Of a stretch of 64,000 nucleotides of DNA, positions 46,735 through 56,465 are shown piece after piece. The notes below the pieces were generated by a model. That model saw only the letters and a program-made list of their open reading frames with translations, did no database searches and was not told where the DNA came from. The translations under genes and the position numbers were made by a program. Numbering within the stretch: the stretch's first letter is position 1; the number at the start of each line of letters is the position of its first letter. The DNA is from Prorocentrum cordatum (taxonomy: Eukaryota; Sar; Dinophyceae; Prorocentrales; Prorocentraceae): contig CAUYUJ010004335.1 in NCBI GenBank assembly GCA_963575745.1, positions 333,076 to 397,075 of the forward strand, in the 5' to 3' direction.

Positions 46735-46965
46735 GCCTCCTCCTCCTCGTCACCTTTGCCCTACGTTTCCTCCTCCTCGTCCTCCCCCTTCTCCTCCTCC
46801 TCCTCCTCCTCCTCCTCCTCCTCCTCCTCCTCCTCCTTCCTCCCTCCTCCCTCCTCCTCCTCCTCCCTCCTCCCTCCTCCTCCCTCCTCCTCCTCCTCCT
46901 CCTCCTCCTCCTCCTCCTCCTCCTCCTCCCCCTCCTCCTCCTCGCCATCCTCCTCATTATCTTTT
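46735..46965. repeat. (CCT)n microsatellite
   Basis: CTCCTCCTC with CCTCC interruptions. Confidence 0.92.
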
Positions 46966-47149
46966 TCCTCTTCCTGCCTATTCCCCCCATGCATATTCCC
47001 TGCCTCCTGGCCGGGGCATGTTGATTTTCCTCGATGCCGTTGCCGCCGTGGCCGGCATGAGCGCGCTGTGCGATGGCAGGATCGCGAAGCCGCTTACGGA
47101 GCCCTATAGGGAGGGGGTTCCCATTTCTCTCTATGCATCTATGCAGTCA

Positions 47150-47945
47150 CAGACGAGGTTCCCTCTTGATATTTCCTCAATTTTCACGCTTGGGGGGGCC
47201 CAGACTGACGACAGTTACAAGTATTTGACCCGCTCGGATTCAAAACGTGGGGCGCGGGACCCATACAGAGGGGGCGGCCGCCGGAGATTTCTTCGCAATT
47301 CATTCAGACGAGGCTCCCGCCGGAGACTTCTCCATATTCTGGCCTGGGGTGCTCCAAAATGGCAAGAGCTACAAGTTCTAGGATGATCCATTCGGATTCA
47401 AAACATGCGGTGCGGGACCCATGGGGAACCGGCTCCCGCCTGAGACTCCTTCGCGACTCACTCACACACGAAACTCCCGCTTGATTGTCCTCCATTTTCA
47501 AGCCTGGATAACGACAGTTACAGGTTTTTAGATGACCCATTCGGAATCCAAACATGAAATGCGGGACCCAAAGAGAGGGGGACTCTGCCAGAGATTTCCT
47601 CGCGATTCAATCACAAGCGAGGCTCCCGTTTGACTCAGGACCGGGGCACCCCAAAAAGTTACGCCATGTAAAGTTTCGGGATGGCCCGTTCGGATTAGAT
47701 ACATGAGGTGCGGGACCCATACGGAAGGGGCTCCCGCTTGAGATTTCCTCGCGATTCACCCTCAAACGAGGCTCCTGCCTGAGATCCTCTCCGTATTCAA
47801 ACTCGGGGGGCCCAAGTTGACGACAATTACAAGTTTTAGGATGACCAGCTCGGATTCACACCGTGAGGTACAGGCCCCATAAGGAGGGGGCTCCCGTCTG
47901 AGATGTCCTCGCAATTCTCTCATAGACGGCTCCCGATCGAAACCT
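47150..47945. repeat. ~150-158-bp tandem repeat, about five units
   Basis: GCGGGACCCA landmarks at about 47254, 47412, 47562 and 47710, and a degenerate one near 47870. Each is followed by GGCTCCCG, GAGATTTCCTCGCGATTC and a GACGACAGTTACAAGTTTTA-like segment. Divergence between units is high. Confidence 0.85.
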
Positions 47946-47989
47946 CGTCAATATGAGTGTTTGGGTGTGTGCGTGACTGCGCGTGAGAT

Positions 47990-48026
47990 GGTGATGTATG
48001 TGATGATGATGATGATGATGATGATC

Positions 48027-48071
<45 letters not shown>

Positions 48072-48105
48072 CTGATGATGATGATGTTGATGATGATGGT
48101 CATGG
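47990..48105. repeat. (GAT)n microsatellite
   Basis: ATGATGATG run with rare substitutions. Confidence 0.95.
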
Positions 48106-48114
48106 TGTGGTGGT

Positions 48115-48550
48115 GGGTGAGTGACTGAGTGAGTGAGTGACGAGCGAATGTGGATGAATGAGTGAATGAAGTGGGAGTGTGTGAATAACCGAACAAGTGG
48201 CGCTGGTGATGCTGATGGGGATGATCCTGATGTGGGTGTGTGAGGAAGAGAAGGGGGTGAAGGTTGAGGCTGCGCGGGGTGTCCAGAAAAAAATATGTAT
48301 TAAGGGGATCATCGAACATATGCACAACAGAGAAACTACACCAGCGAGGATACCCAACGGAACGGAAATTCGCCGGCCCAACGGGCTAGAGGCGTGCTAA
48401 GATCTCCGGTAACTGTTTAACAATATTTCTAGTTCGCACGCGCGGAGCGGCCCCTGGGGGTCCCCGGACGAAAAGTACACCGGCAAGGTCCCAGGAGAAG
48501 CCACCAGAGCACTCCAGGGGAGGGCCATTTTTCGACACCCCTCACGAGGA
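48115..48550. other. Gene-free stretch
   Basis: GAGTGAGTGA run at 48120-48140; otherwise unique-looking DNA without a supported gene. Confidence 0.5.
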
Positions 48551-48554
48551 TCGT

Positions 48555-48735
48555 GGCCTCCGAGGGTGGAGCCGCAATCGACTACCCCCCTTCCCGCCCC
48601 ATGAGGCCCCCAAAAGCCCCCCAAGAGGCCCTGGGGGCCCCCAAGACGCCGCCAAGGAGCCCCAAGAGACTACCAAGAGGTCCCCCAAGAGGCCCCCAAG
48701 AGACCCTAAAGAGGGCTCCAGGGCCAGCGGAATGA
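48555..48735 (-). repeat. CTTGGG-type satellite fragment, reverse orientation (copy 7)
   Basis: CCCCCAAGAGGCCC and CCAAGAGACCC units. Confidence 0.8.
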
Positions 48736-48739
48736 GCGA

Positions 48740-49150
48740 AGCGATTCAATAAATTACACATACACAGAAGCAACATACTAACATTGGTTGCTATCAAAAC
48801 CAATGTCCGTCGGTATTGATCAAAGTCGGTGTTCGTAGTTATTGAACCTAGTGGTCGTAATCATTGAAAGTAATTTTTGTAATCATTGAAGCGAGTAGCT
48901 ATTGAAACCCACGCCAGAGTCTTCGGCGACCCCGAAGCCGTAGGTAGAACGGATGACTCCCGACAGTGGTAATATCGGCATTATAAGCGCCAATTTTGCT
49001 AGCGCTTTCGTTGCAATTTGTCATAATGGTTTTCGGCATGGGTTTTTTTCCTCACCGCACCGCAGCCCTCGCACTTCACCAAGTGCCCACCGGCAAACCC
49101 AAATGGGATGAAACACAGAACTTGCACAGCCCTGTCGCGCGGCTAAGCAC
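48740..49150. other. AT-richer stretch with short GTAATCATTGA repeats
   Basis: GTCGTAATCATTGAA and TTGTAATCATTGAAG repeats occur at 48850-48900. No gene. Confidence 0.5.
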
Positions 49151-49155
49151 GGAAA

Positions 49156-49191
49156 AAGGAGGAGGAGGAGGAGGAGGAGGAGGAGGAGGAT
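49156..49191. repeat. (GGA)n microsatellite
   Basis: Eleven or so GGA units. Confidence 0.9.
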
Positions 49192-49399
49192 CCCCCTCAG
49201 CCTACAAGACAGCGAGTTCGTCCAGCAGGCAAGGGGCCTCAAGCCTCAGAGTTGGAATATCCGACCATTATTCAAGCACCATGTGGCCTACGGATTTTTG
49301 TAATGTAATTCCCAAGAGCCCCAGCCATCTGTGTAAAAGGCCCAACGTAGCACCCCGCCGTATTCTCACATGTAACTACTTGCACCGTTCCTTAGCCAA

Positions 49400-50518
49400 T
49401 GCTGGCAGTAGCCGCACGGGTTGTTTGCCACATCTGCCAATTCTAGACAATAACATCGCGATACGTCACATTATTGGGCGAGCTGGGCCGATTCCTTACA
49501 TGGGTTGGTCATTGGGTTCCCAGCTGTGGGGCAGGATATCCTCAATCATCTCCGAGCGCTCCGCACGGTACAGAGACATGAATTCCCTAACTACCTTGCG
49601 TGCCTGGCGGCGGCGGAAGCAGCGGGACGACAGTGTGACGCCGCGGGATGGACGGCCAGGCCGAGTTGGGAAGACCTAGCCGCGGGCTGCCGACCGCCAG
49701 AACTGCCGCAAGAACCGACAACGCTCGGGGAATGGACCCACGGATGGCAATACCATGCTTCCTACAACTTGGAACGTGCCGCCCACCTTTCCCTCATGAT
49801 TAGGCTTGGGGGCGGGCCCGGAGCCCGCTGCAACGCAGCTACTACTGGCAAAGCACGGGTGTGGTCATGTATGGGGGCCTACGCTGCTTCGTGGCTTACC
49901 GTGTGCCCGACTACGGACCTATTGGGGCTCCACAGTGCGCATATGGCGTGTGCAGTGCGACGGAGGTTGGGAATTGGCGTGCTATGCGAAGGCGGGGATC
50001 CGCACGGGCACGCGAAGCTAACGACGAACAACAATGCCAGGCTTAATGCGCGCCATACATGGATGGTTTCGGCGTGGCGGCAGGTCTTCACAGAGGCAGG
50101 GGGACTGATCCCTGACCGTAACGTTGAACGGTTGTTAAGCCATACGCACATCCCAAGACCACAGGGCGACACGCGGCGCTTGGACTTAGTGGTCCCTTGC
50201 CTGAACGTGGCGCGAGGGCTGCCCCTATTCTGCGACGTCACAGTGGTGTCCCCTATTGCCGGGAATGGGAGGCCCCGAGCAGGGACGAGCAACAGGGGAG
50301 GGAGATTACTCGAACAAGCCGAGCGGGAGAACAACGATACCTATCACGAAGTCCTTACTTCTGGCCTGGGATCCCTGCAATGCTCAGGTTGCGAAGTATT
50401 TGGACGATGGGGGCAACAATCAACGAATCTGGTTCCAGCGCTCGCTCGAGAACGATGCCGAAACCTACCAGCACGCATACGCCGAGGTACGATGATGGGG
50501 TTGCTGCACAGATGGTAG
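49400..50518 (+). pseudogene. LINE C-terminal region, copy 1
   Basis: The open part runs from about 49505 to the stop at 50516-50518 (337 codons). Landmarks in order: GWTARPSWEDLAAGC, LGEWTHGWQYHA, RLGGGPGARCNAATT, VRRRLGIGVLCEGGDPHGHA, RRLDLVVPCLNVARGLPLFC, DVTVVSPIAGNG, then GCEVFGRWG near the end. This resembles the C-terminal part of dinoflagellate non-LTR retrotransposons (from memory): a Cys/His segment followed by a restriction-enzyme-like D...D-V-T domain. The same landmarks recur at 50985-51860, 58840-59963 and 60140-60845 on the minus strand. The RT is not preserved upstream, so this is a 5'-truncated copy. Confidence 0.6.
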
Positions 50519-50649
50519 GGCCTATTGGGAGCGTCTCTCCAAACATCGGTGGCTCACATTGTGCTGCACGAGTACGCCGACTTGCCGACAACGCAGGTCG
50601 AGCCCGTATGCCCGCTGAGTGAGCTCCCGGTAGTCGCCTAAGGGGCTGA

Positions 50650-50915
50650 ATCGCCCCTCTCCTCTCCTCCCCCTCCTCCTCCTCCTCCTCCTCCTCCTCC
50701 TCCTCCTCCTCCTCCTCCTCCTCCTCCTCCTCCTCCTCCTCCTCCTCCTCTCTCCTCCTCCTCCTCCTCCTCCTCCTCCCTCCTCCTCCTCCTCTCCTCT
50801 CCTCCTCCTCCTCCCTCCTCCTCCTCCTCCTCCTCCTCCTCCTCCTCCTCCTCTCCTCCTCCTCCTCCTCCTCCTCCTCCTCCTCCTCCTCCTCCTCCTC
50901 CTCCTCCTCCTTTGT
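50650..50915. repeat. (CTC)n microsatellite
   Basis: About 265 bp of CTCCTC with several CTCTCC and CCCTCC interruptions, lying between two LINE 3' regions in opposite orientation. Confidence 0.95.
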
Positions 50916-50984
50916 CCCTGCTTAGCCGAGCCGGGGCCTCATCACTAATGTGATGCGCTCTGGTTTCACCGCCGCTCGCTGCCG

Positions 50985-51860
50985 TTCGCGCTGGCGGTCA
51001 CTTGCTTGTGTGTGATGCTATAAAAAATGTCTCCTCTTGTGGTTGCTGCGTTTATCCGGGCCCCACTTCCCCCCCCCCCAACGTGCGAAGTAGTGCGGCA
51101 TGTGCGGACGCTTCGATTGGGTCCGTAGCGTGGAATTGCCAACCATGGGTCCATTCGCCGAGAGCACGAGGATGTGGGTCAGGAGCAGGCGGCCTTTCTC
51201 CACCAGCCAAGATATCCCACGAAGGTCGGTTGGTCCATCCCATGTCTGCGCAAACTCGTCCAGCCAGCTCGGCGGCGAATTAAATAGTCGTGTCGCCGCT
51301 CTACCAACACATTCGGTGTTGTACGTAAGGCTCCCAGATGGTCGATGATATCCCTGCCCACAATCGGAAGCCCTTGAACCAAGCTTTCGATTGAGTCTGC
51401 CCAGCTGGCCCAATATGCTGCGGGTGCCGATCGGACGGAGTCGCGCAAACCCAACCCGGCAAACCTCAATGACAGTCTTGCTTGGGCCACGCACGCGTCG
51501 TAGGTGATTTCCCGCACTGTTTCGGCCCATTCTTCTGGGCTTCGGATGCCGAATGCTATTTCGTGAGTAGGAGCCGTGCTGTCTTAAGCGAAGGGAGCTG
51601 AGGTAGTGTTTGTAATAACTTCGCCTTCTCCCCTGCCAGCGTGGCCCAAAAAGCCTCGACGTATGCATCAGTGCCCATCGGTGCGCCCAGCACTCGTAAA
51701 CCTTATTTTGCTGCGGGTTTGTCGTGTACCCATGCGTTCGCCGCCCGCTTGGCCAGTCCTGGCGGGCACGGGTTGGGGCGCTTGCTCTACGCCGCAAGCT
51801 TCCCAATGTTTTTATCGATGTGGCAAACCTCACATAGAGTATCGCGTCTGTTTCCGCCAC
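50985..51860 (-). pseudogene. LINE post-RT and C-terminal region, copy 2
   Basis: Read on the minus strand in at least three registers: LRVLGAPMGTDAYVEAFWAT (near 51700), ARLSLRFAGLGLRDSVRSAP and AAYWASWAD (near 51450), GWTSLRRHGM, GWTNRPSWDIL and LGEWTHGWQFHA (near 51150-51200), and ARINAATTRG (near 51050). Landmarks match copy 1 closely (LGEWTHGWQ(Y/F)HA; GWT-x-RPSW). Several frameshifts make it non-functional. The copy ends before the Cys/His and nuclease-like parts, close to the (CTC)n tract. Confidence 0.6.
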
Positions 51861-51868
51861 ATTGCAAA

Positions 51869-51918
<50 letters not shown>

Positions 51919-51930
51919 ATATGTGTGTGT
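51869..51930. repeat. (TA)n / (GT)n tract at the left edge of the second YR element
   Basis: (TA)n from 51870 to about 51905, then TATATGTATATATGTGTGTG. Directly upstream of the first ORF region of the second YR element, as at 24748-24783. Confidence 0.9.
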
Positions 51931-52007
51931 GTGCATGTGTCAGTGCGTGCACGAGCAGGTGCTTAAACGGGGTACCCCTGGACTCCATAGCCTTTCTTCG
52001 GTTCGAG

Positions 52008-52358
52008 ATGGCCCAGGTCCCAGCTGGGCACTGGGCTGTCCTCGCTCTGGGGCTCCTGCGTCTTTCCGAGCTCCTCCTGCCAGTAGCGCCGCCATCGCCT
52101 GGCCTGCTTTCTTGCACGCTGGAGGCCGTGTGCCCGCCCGCGCGGCTGCCGCCAGAGGGCGCGGACTCTTGTCCTCCGTGCCCGGAAGCGCCGCCGTGCG
52201 AGGCAGCTCCTGCCGTCTGCGCGGCTGTGGAGCCGGCCCCGACGGGGGGCGAGGAAGACCTCCTCGGCGCCCTCCTGGCGGCAATCCAAGGCGTTCTGGT
52301 GGCGCTGGCTCTGGAGGCCTGGCGCGTAGCGCGGAGCTGCTGTCGCCGTAGCCCATAA
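52008..52358 (+). CDS. ORF1 of the second YR retroelement: small membrane protein
   Basis: 116 codons from ATG 52008. An N-terminal hydrophobic segment (VLALGLLRLSELLLPVAPP) is followed by a Cys/Pro-rich middle (CPPARLPPEG, CPPCPEAPPCEAAPAVC), a second hydrophobic helix (LLGALLAAIQGVLVALALEA) and a basic, Cys-containing end (RSCCRRSP). The cysteine-rich plus membrane-span design parallels 24870-25268 without obvious sequence identity. Function unknown. Confidence 0.5.
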   Translation: MAQVPAGHWAVLALGLLRLSELLLPVAPPSPGLLSCTLEAVCPPARLPPEGADSCPPCPEAPPCEAAPAVCAAVEPAPTGGEEDLLGALLAAIQGVLVALALEAWRVARSCCRRSP

Positions 52359-54170
52359 GCTGCGGGCGTCGGGCGGGATGGCGCTGCTCCCGCGAGACGC
52401 GGGGTCGGGAGTGGTGGAGGCGCCTGCTACCCGGGCGGCGGTTCGTCGTCAGATATAGCGACGACCCAGTCGACCACGAACGAGTGCTGCTCTTCCCAAG
52501 CCTGCCGCCGGGGACATGGGCGGCGCGGACCCCCGATGGAGACGAGTACGAGGAGGACTTCACGGGAGCCGATCCTCAGACGGGGCCGGAGGGAGCGGCG
52601 CTGATGCCAGTCGGCGGCGGAGCGCCCGAGGGCTGGCCGCGGCCGATCTACCGCTTCCGCGCGGCCCTCACGGCCGAGGAGCTGCGGACGGCGATCAGGC
52701 GCGGCCGCGCGCTGGTGGAGGCGCGCCTGCCCGGCATCGCGCCGGAGCCGCCGGCCGAGGTCGCTGGCCCTGGCGATGCGCTGGTGGGGTGGGCCACGTT
52801 CTTCGGCGAGGCGAAGCGGCCCGCGTTGCTGCGATTGCGGGGAAAGCATCCGCTCACCCCGCTGGAGGACGATCGAGTCTGGGTCGTCGCTGCGCCCACG
52901 GAGAGCGCTGTGGTCGGCACCGCGGTCGATCGGGCAGACCTGCTGTTCGTCTCCGCGACGGCGCTGGCAGGGCTGTTCGTCTTCGCGGAGGGCCCCCTCC
53001 GCGCGGAGGCGCAGCGCGGCGGGCCAGGACCTGCGGCAGCCGCCGACCTTCGCGAGCGCCTGGGCCGAGCCGCTGGCGCTGGGGGTGGGTCGCGCCCCGA
53101 TAGAGTGAGTGGCGCGGCTGCCCTGCCGCCCGCGGACGCCGGGGCGGACGGGGGAGTTCTCCGCATCCTGGAGGTGGACTACGACGCGCAGGGCGAGAGG
53201 TGCAAACCCTTCAGGACCGCTTGCCGCGAGTCCTCGCAGTCGGCCTTCCCAGACCAGCCGATCGAGGGCCCCGCCTCGGCCCTGACGGTGCGCAAGAACA
53301 TGGAGCGCACCAACGGCGACCCGAGGTCCTGGTTGCGGGACTTCTTGAGGTCGAAGGGTATGGGTGACAACGACAGGGTGGCTCACGAACTGCGGGTTCT
53401 CTGCGACATCCTCTTCTGCGCTGCCGAGTGCGACTGGGTGAACTTTGGAGGTTTGATGTGCCTGGAGACGGCGGCGAGGAGGATCGCGGGCCTGGTGGCG
53501 GTCTACTCGGACCCGGCCAAGCCTGCGCGGGGTCGCGCCCGCCTCTACACGGGCGCCGCTTCCTCGGACGACATCGCGGGCCAGGCTTTGCAGCAGTTCG
53601 CCACCCGCAAGATCAAGGAGCAGCAGGAAGCACAGGTGGTGCTGGCGTTCGGCAAGGGGCCGCAGCGCGTGGGCGGCTACGGCCCCCAGGACGACGGCAA
53701 GGGCCGGCCAGGGCGTTCGCCGCCGAAGGGGGGCCGAAGGGGGGCGGGGGGGGACCGACCCCCCCCCCCCCACCAAGGGGCAATGACTGCCCCCGCGGCC
53801 GGGGGGGGCCCCGTCCCCGGCCGGGATTCAGGGGTGGCGCGTGGTCGGCTTGCCACCTCGCGCAGTGCCAGGGAGCTGTCCCCGCTGCCTCGCTGGCGCC
53901 TGCCTGAGCTGCCCGCGGCTGGCTCCACGCGGAGCCTGGCCCTTCGGCGGCGCGAGCGGCTGGTGTTCAAGATGGGTAACGAGGCGGTGGATGCTCTGAA
54001 CTGGCTAGCGGGCTTCCGAAGTGGCCCGTCTTATTTTGAGCCCGACTCGATGCAGCTCGAAATTCCGGAGCGGATCTGCGAGTTAGTCTCGAGGCGGCAC
54101 CCAGGTCCTGACGCCCCCAGCGAAGGCGCAGCCGTTCGCCAGCTGCTGCGGGGGCACACGCCGCACGATG
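52352..54170 (+). CDS. Gag-like and pre-RT region of the second YR retroelement
   Basis: Open in one register from just after a TAG at 52349 (no ATG until about 52603, so the true start is unclear or reached by frameshift from ORF1). Landmarks: HERVLLFPSLPPGTWAARTP, DGDEYEEDF, GWPRPIYRFRAALTAEEL, YDAQGERCKPF, FPDQPIEGP, FGGLMCLETAARRI, then Gly/Pro/Arg-rich RSPPKGGRRGAGGDRPPPP and pol-like FKMGNEAVDALNWLAGF. Here gag and pol are in one frame, whereas the first element shifts register at this point. The family reading leaves this frame at a G-rich spot near 54170. Confidence 0.6.
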
Positions 54171-54171
54171 G

Positions 54172-55799
54172 GACGGGGTGCCTCACCCGTGTCGCGCCTT
54201 CAAGAAGGGCCCCCTCTCCTTGCCCGAGACAGTGGAGGGCTGCCCGCTGTTCGAGGATGTGGCCCCGCCCGAGGTCCAGCACTTCCTGAAGGAGCACCCC
54301 GAGCGCATGCTGCGCGCCGACAGCCCCCCCTCCTCAGCGACACCTTACTTTGACCCCGCGTTGAAGCGCAGCGCGAAGACCTACAGACCTACAGACAGTT
54401 CATCGCCGACCTGCACGCCGTGGCCTGATTGGTTGGACCAGACGCCCTCGCTGGCAGGTCGGCTTCTTTTTCGCCGAGAAGGATGGCGGCCAGAGGCTGC
54501 GGCTTATCCTGGACGCCAGGCCTGCGAACCTGCTTTTCGAGTCGCCGCCCGGCGTGGTCCTCCTCAGCGCCAAAGGCCCCAGCCGGGTGGAGATCGCTCT
54601 TCCTGAAGATCTGGGCCCTTGGAGCGAGGAGGCCCACCAGCTCCTGCGCGGCTACTCCCTGCACTTGGGGCTCGCCGACGTCAAGGATTGTTTCCACGGG
54701 CTGCGACTCCCCGGATGGCTCTCTGAGTACTTCTGCCATCCTGAGGCACCTGCGCACCTGCTCGGCGCCGAGGGCCAGTTTTGGGAAGGTAGGACATTGG
54801 AGAGGCACGATCTGGTGAGTCTTTGCTGGGCCGTCCTCCCGGTGGGCTTCACATGGAGCTCGTGGGCGGCTCAGCGCATCAACGAGCACCAGCGCGCGCC
54901 ATCTGTCCTCAGTTGCTCGAGAGCCCGCTGACTGACCGAGGGGGCCATCTGTCTTCGGCCCGACCGCGGCCGAGGGCCACGTCTCGCACTACGCGTACGT
55001 CGACAACCTAGGCGTGGCGTCCACTGAGGAGCCCCTCGTCTCCGATGCGATTGCCCAGCTCGTCGAGGGAATCGACCAGCGGGGCTTGCTCCCGCGCGGC
55101 AGCTCGGTGGGCACCGACGCCGAGACGTTGGGCACCGATGTCTCGGGGGCGTGCTGGAGGACGAGGGTCGCTCAGAAACGCCTCTGGCTGATTCGACAGG
55201 CGCTCAACGGTTTGCTTCGCCGCCGTCGCCTCACTGGATGGGCGGTGGAGGTGCTGGCGGGGCAATGTACCTCTGCGGGCCTGCTATCGCGTGGGGCCCT
55301 GAGCGTGTTTCACACCGCGTGCGCCTTCATGCGGGAGTCCTACGCCGGGCCGCGTGTCCTGTGGCCTGAGGCGCGCCAGGAGCTGGAGACGCCCCGTGGC
55401 CTTCTGATCTTCTTGGAGAGAGACTGGACGGTGCAGTGGAACAATCTGGCAGTGGCCGCCGACGGCAGCCTTGAGGCGGGCGCCGCCTCGACCGCCCGCT
55501 GGCCGCGCGCCCTGGTGGCCGAGGTGGGCCGCGTGCAGGAGCGCGCTCGCTTCCGCGAGCCCGCGGCGGCAGGGGCCGAGGGAGCTGCGGACGGCGCGCC
55601 CGTCGCCCGCCGCGGCGCCCGTGAGACTGCGCTGGAGGCGGCCGGCTTCTGGCGCGATGGGCGCGGCGAGTGGCGGCTGGCGGAGACAGCCGAGGACGAC
55701 CCGCTGGCTGGCGCGTGGGAGCCCGACCCGAGCTTCCCCGAGGAGCCCGCGGCGGGGCTGGCGAGCACCCGCTGGCGGACCCAGCAGGTGCAGCGCTAG
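54172..55799 (+). pseudogene. RT region of the second YR retroelement, frameshifted
   Basis: Three registers are needed. Frame 1: CRAFKKGPLSLPETVEGCPL and FLKEHPERML, up to about 54380. Then an ACCTACAG tandem duplication (about 54380-54395) and a lost base near 54423 shift it. Frame 2: WQVGFFFAEKDGGQRLRLIL, DARPANLLF, LGLADVKDCFHGLRLPGWL (motif A), LPVGFTWSSWAAQ (motif B), to about 54900. Frame 0: HYAYVDNLGVAS (YVDN at about 54993-55004), GTDVSGACWRTRVAQKRLWL, to the TAG at 55797. Removing the 8-bp duplication gives a continuous KTYRQFIADLHAV reading, so it is a recent lesion. Confidence 0.75.
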
Positions 55800-56075
55800 C
55801 GTTTTGATGAGGGCATTCTTATCGAGGAGGCCCGGGCGCTGGCGATGGGCGCCCGCCGCGTGGCCCAGTCAGCGTTCGGCGCCGCCTGCCGCCAACTGAT
55901 ACTGTCGGATAACATGTCAGTGGTGTTATCTTTCAACAGGAGTCGCGCAAAAGAGTTTGCCCTTCCTGTCCAAGTCCGCAGGTTTCATGCCTATTGTCTC
56001 GCGAGAAATATGACAATGTCTGTGAGATGGGTTCCGTCCGAACTGAATCCAGCGGATTACGGGTCTCGAGTTTTT
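55430..56075 (+). pseudogene. RNase H domain of the second YR retroelement, interrupted by TAG
   Basis: NNLAVAADGSLEAG (first Asp) lies near 55440. The TAG at 55797-55799 splits WRTQQVQR from RFDEGILIEEARALAMGARR, and the register is unchanged on either side, so it is a point mutation (TGG to TAG would fit). After it: LILSDNMSVVLSFNRSRAKE and VRWVPSELNPADYGSR, the Asp and N-x-A-D end of the domain. The order equals that of the first element. Confidence 0.7.
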
Positions 56076-56340
56076 GACGAGAATGGGGCGAAAGAGTCCC
56101 TTGGTGCACTACTTCCCGATGTCCTCCCCTCTTTGGAGTCCAGGTTTGAAGGCCCCCCCGAGGTTCTCGCCCCCTTCCAAAGTTCTCCTTTCAAGAGCTC
56201 CGCAGGACTCCAGCCGACCTCTAGCCCCGAGAGCGCTCAGTGTGTTAGCCCGTGTTGGCCTTGTAAATCGAAAGGGCCACCAAGCATCCCAGTGGGCGCT
56301 TTTCCCATGTATTCGAAAGGCGGCCTGACGTCTTCGTGCC

Positions 56341-56353
56341 CCATTTTGGCTCA
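56341..56353 (+). other. 13-base match to the dinoflagellate spliced-leader core
   Basis: CCATTTTGGCTCA is identical to the central part of the dinoflagellate spliced leader as I remember it (CCGTAGCCATTTTGGCTCAA). The preceding TCGTGCC shares CGT with the leader's 5' end, but the final AAG is not preserved. It lies between the RNase H and recombinase parts of the element, where a relict leader would not be expected. Confidence 0.3.
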
Positions 56354-56465
56354 GACTTGTTCTCAGGCCCGCCCCGCCAGTGGGCCTTCGCCCTTGCATG
56401 TCTCGGCGGGGCGTCCGACGGGAGGCTCGACGCCCTAGCCCGGGGCCCCAGCCAGGCGGCCGCGC

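Noticed and set aside
52427-53776. 449-codon minus-strand frame
   Set aside because: It is the GC-rich shadow of the gag-like ORF, which has a homologue in the first element.
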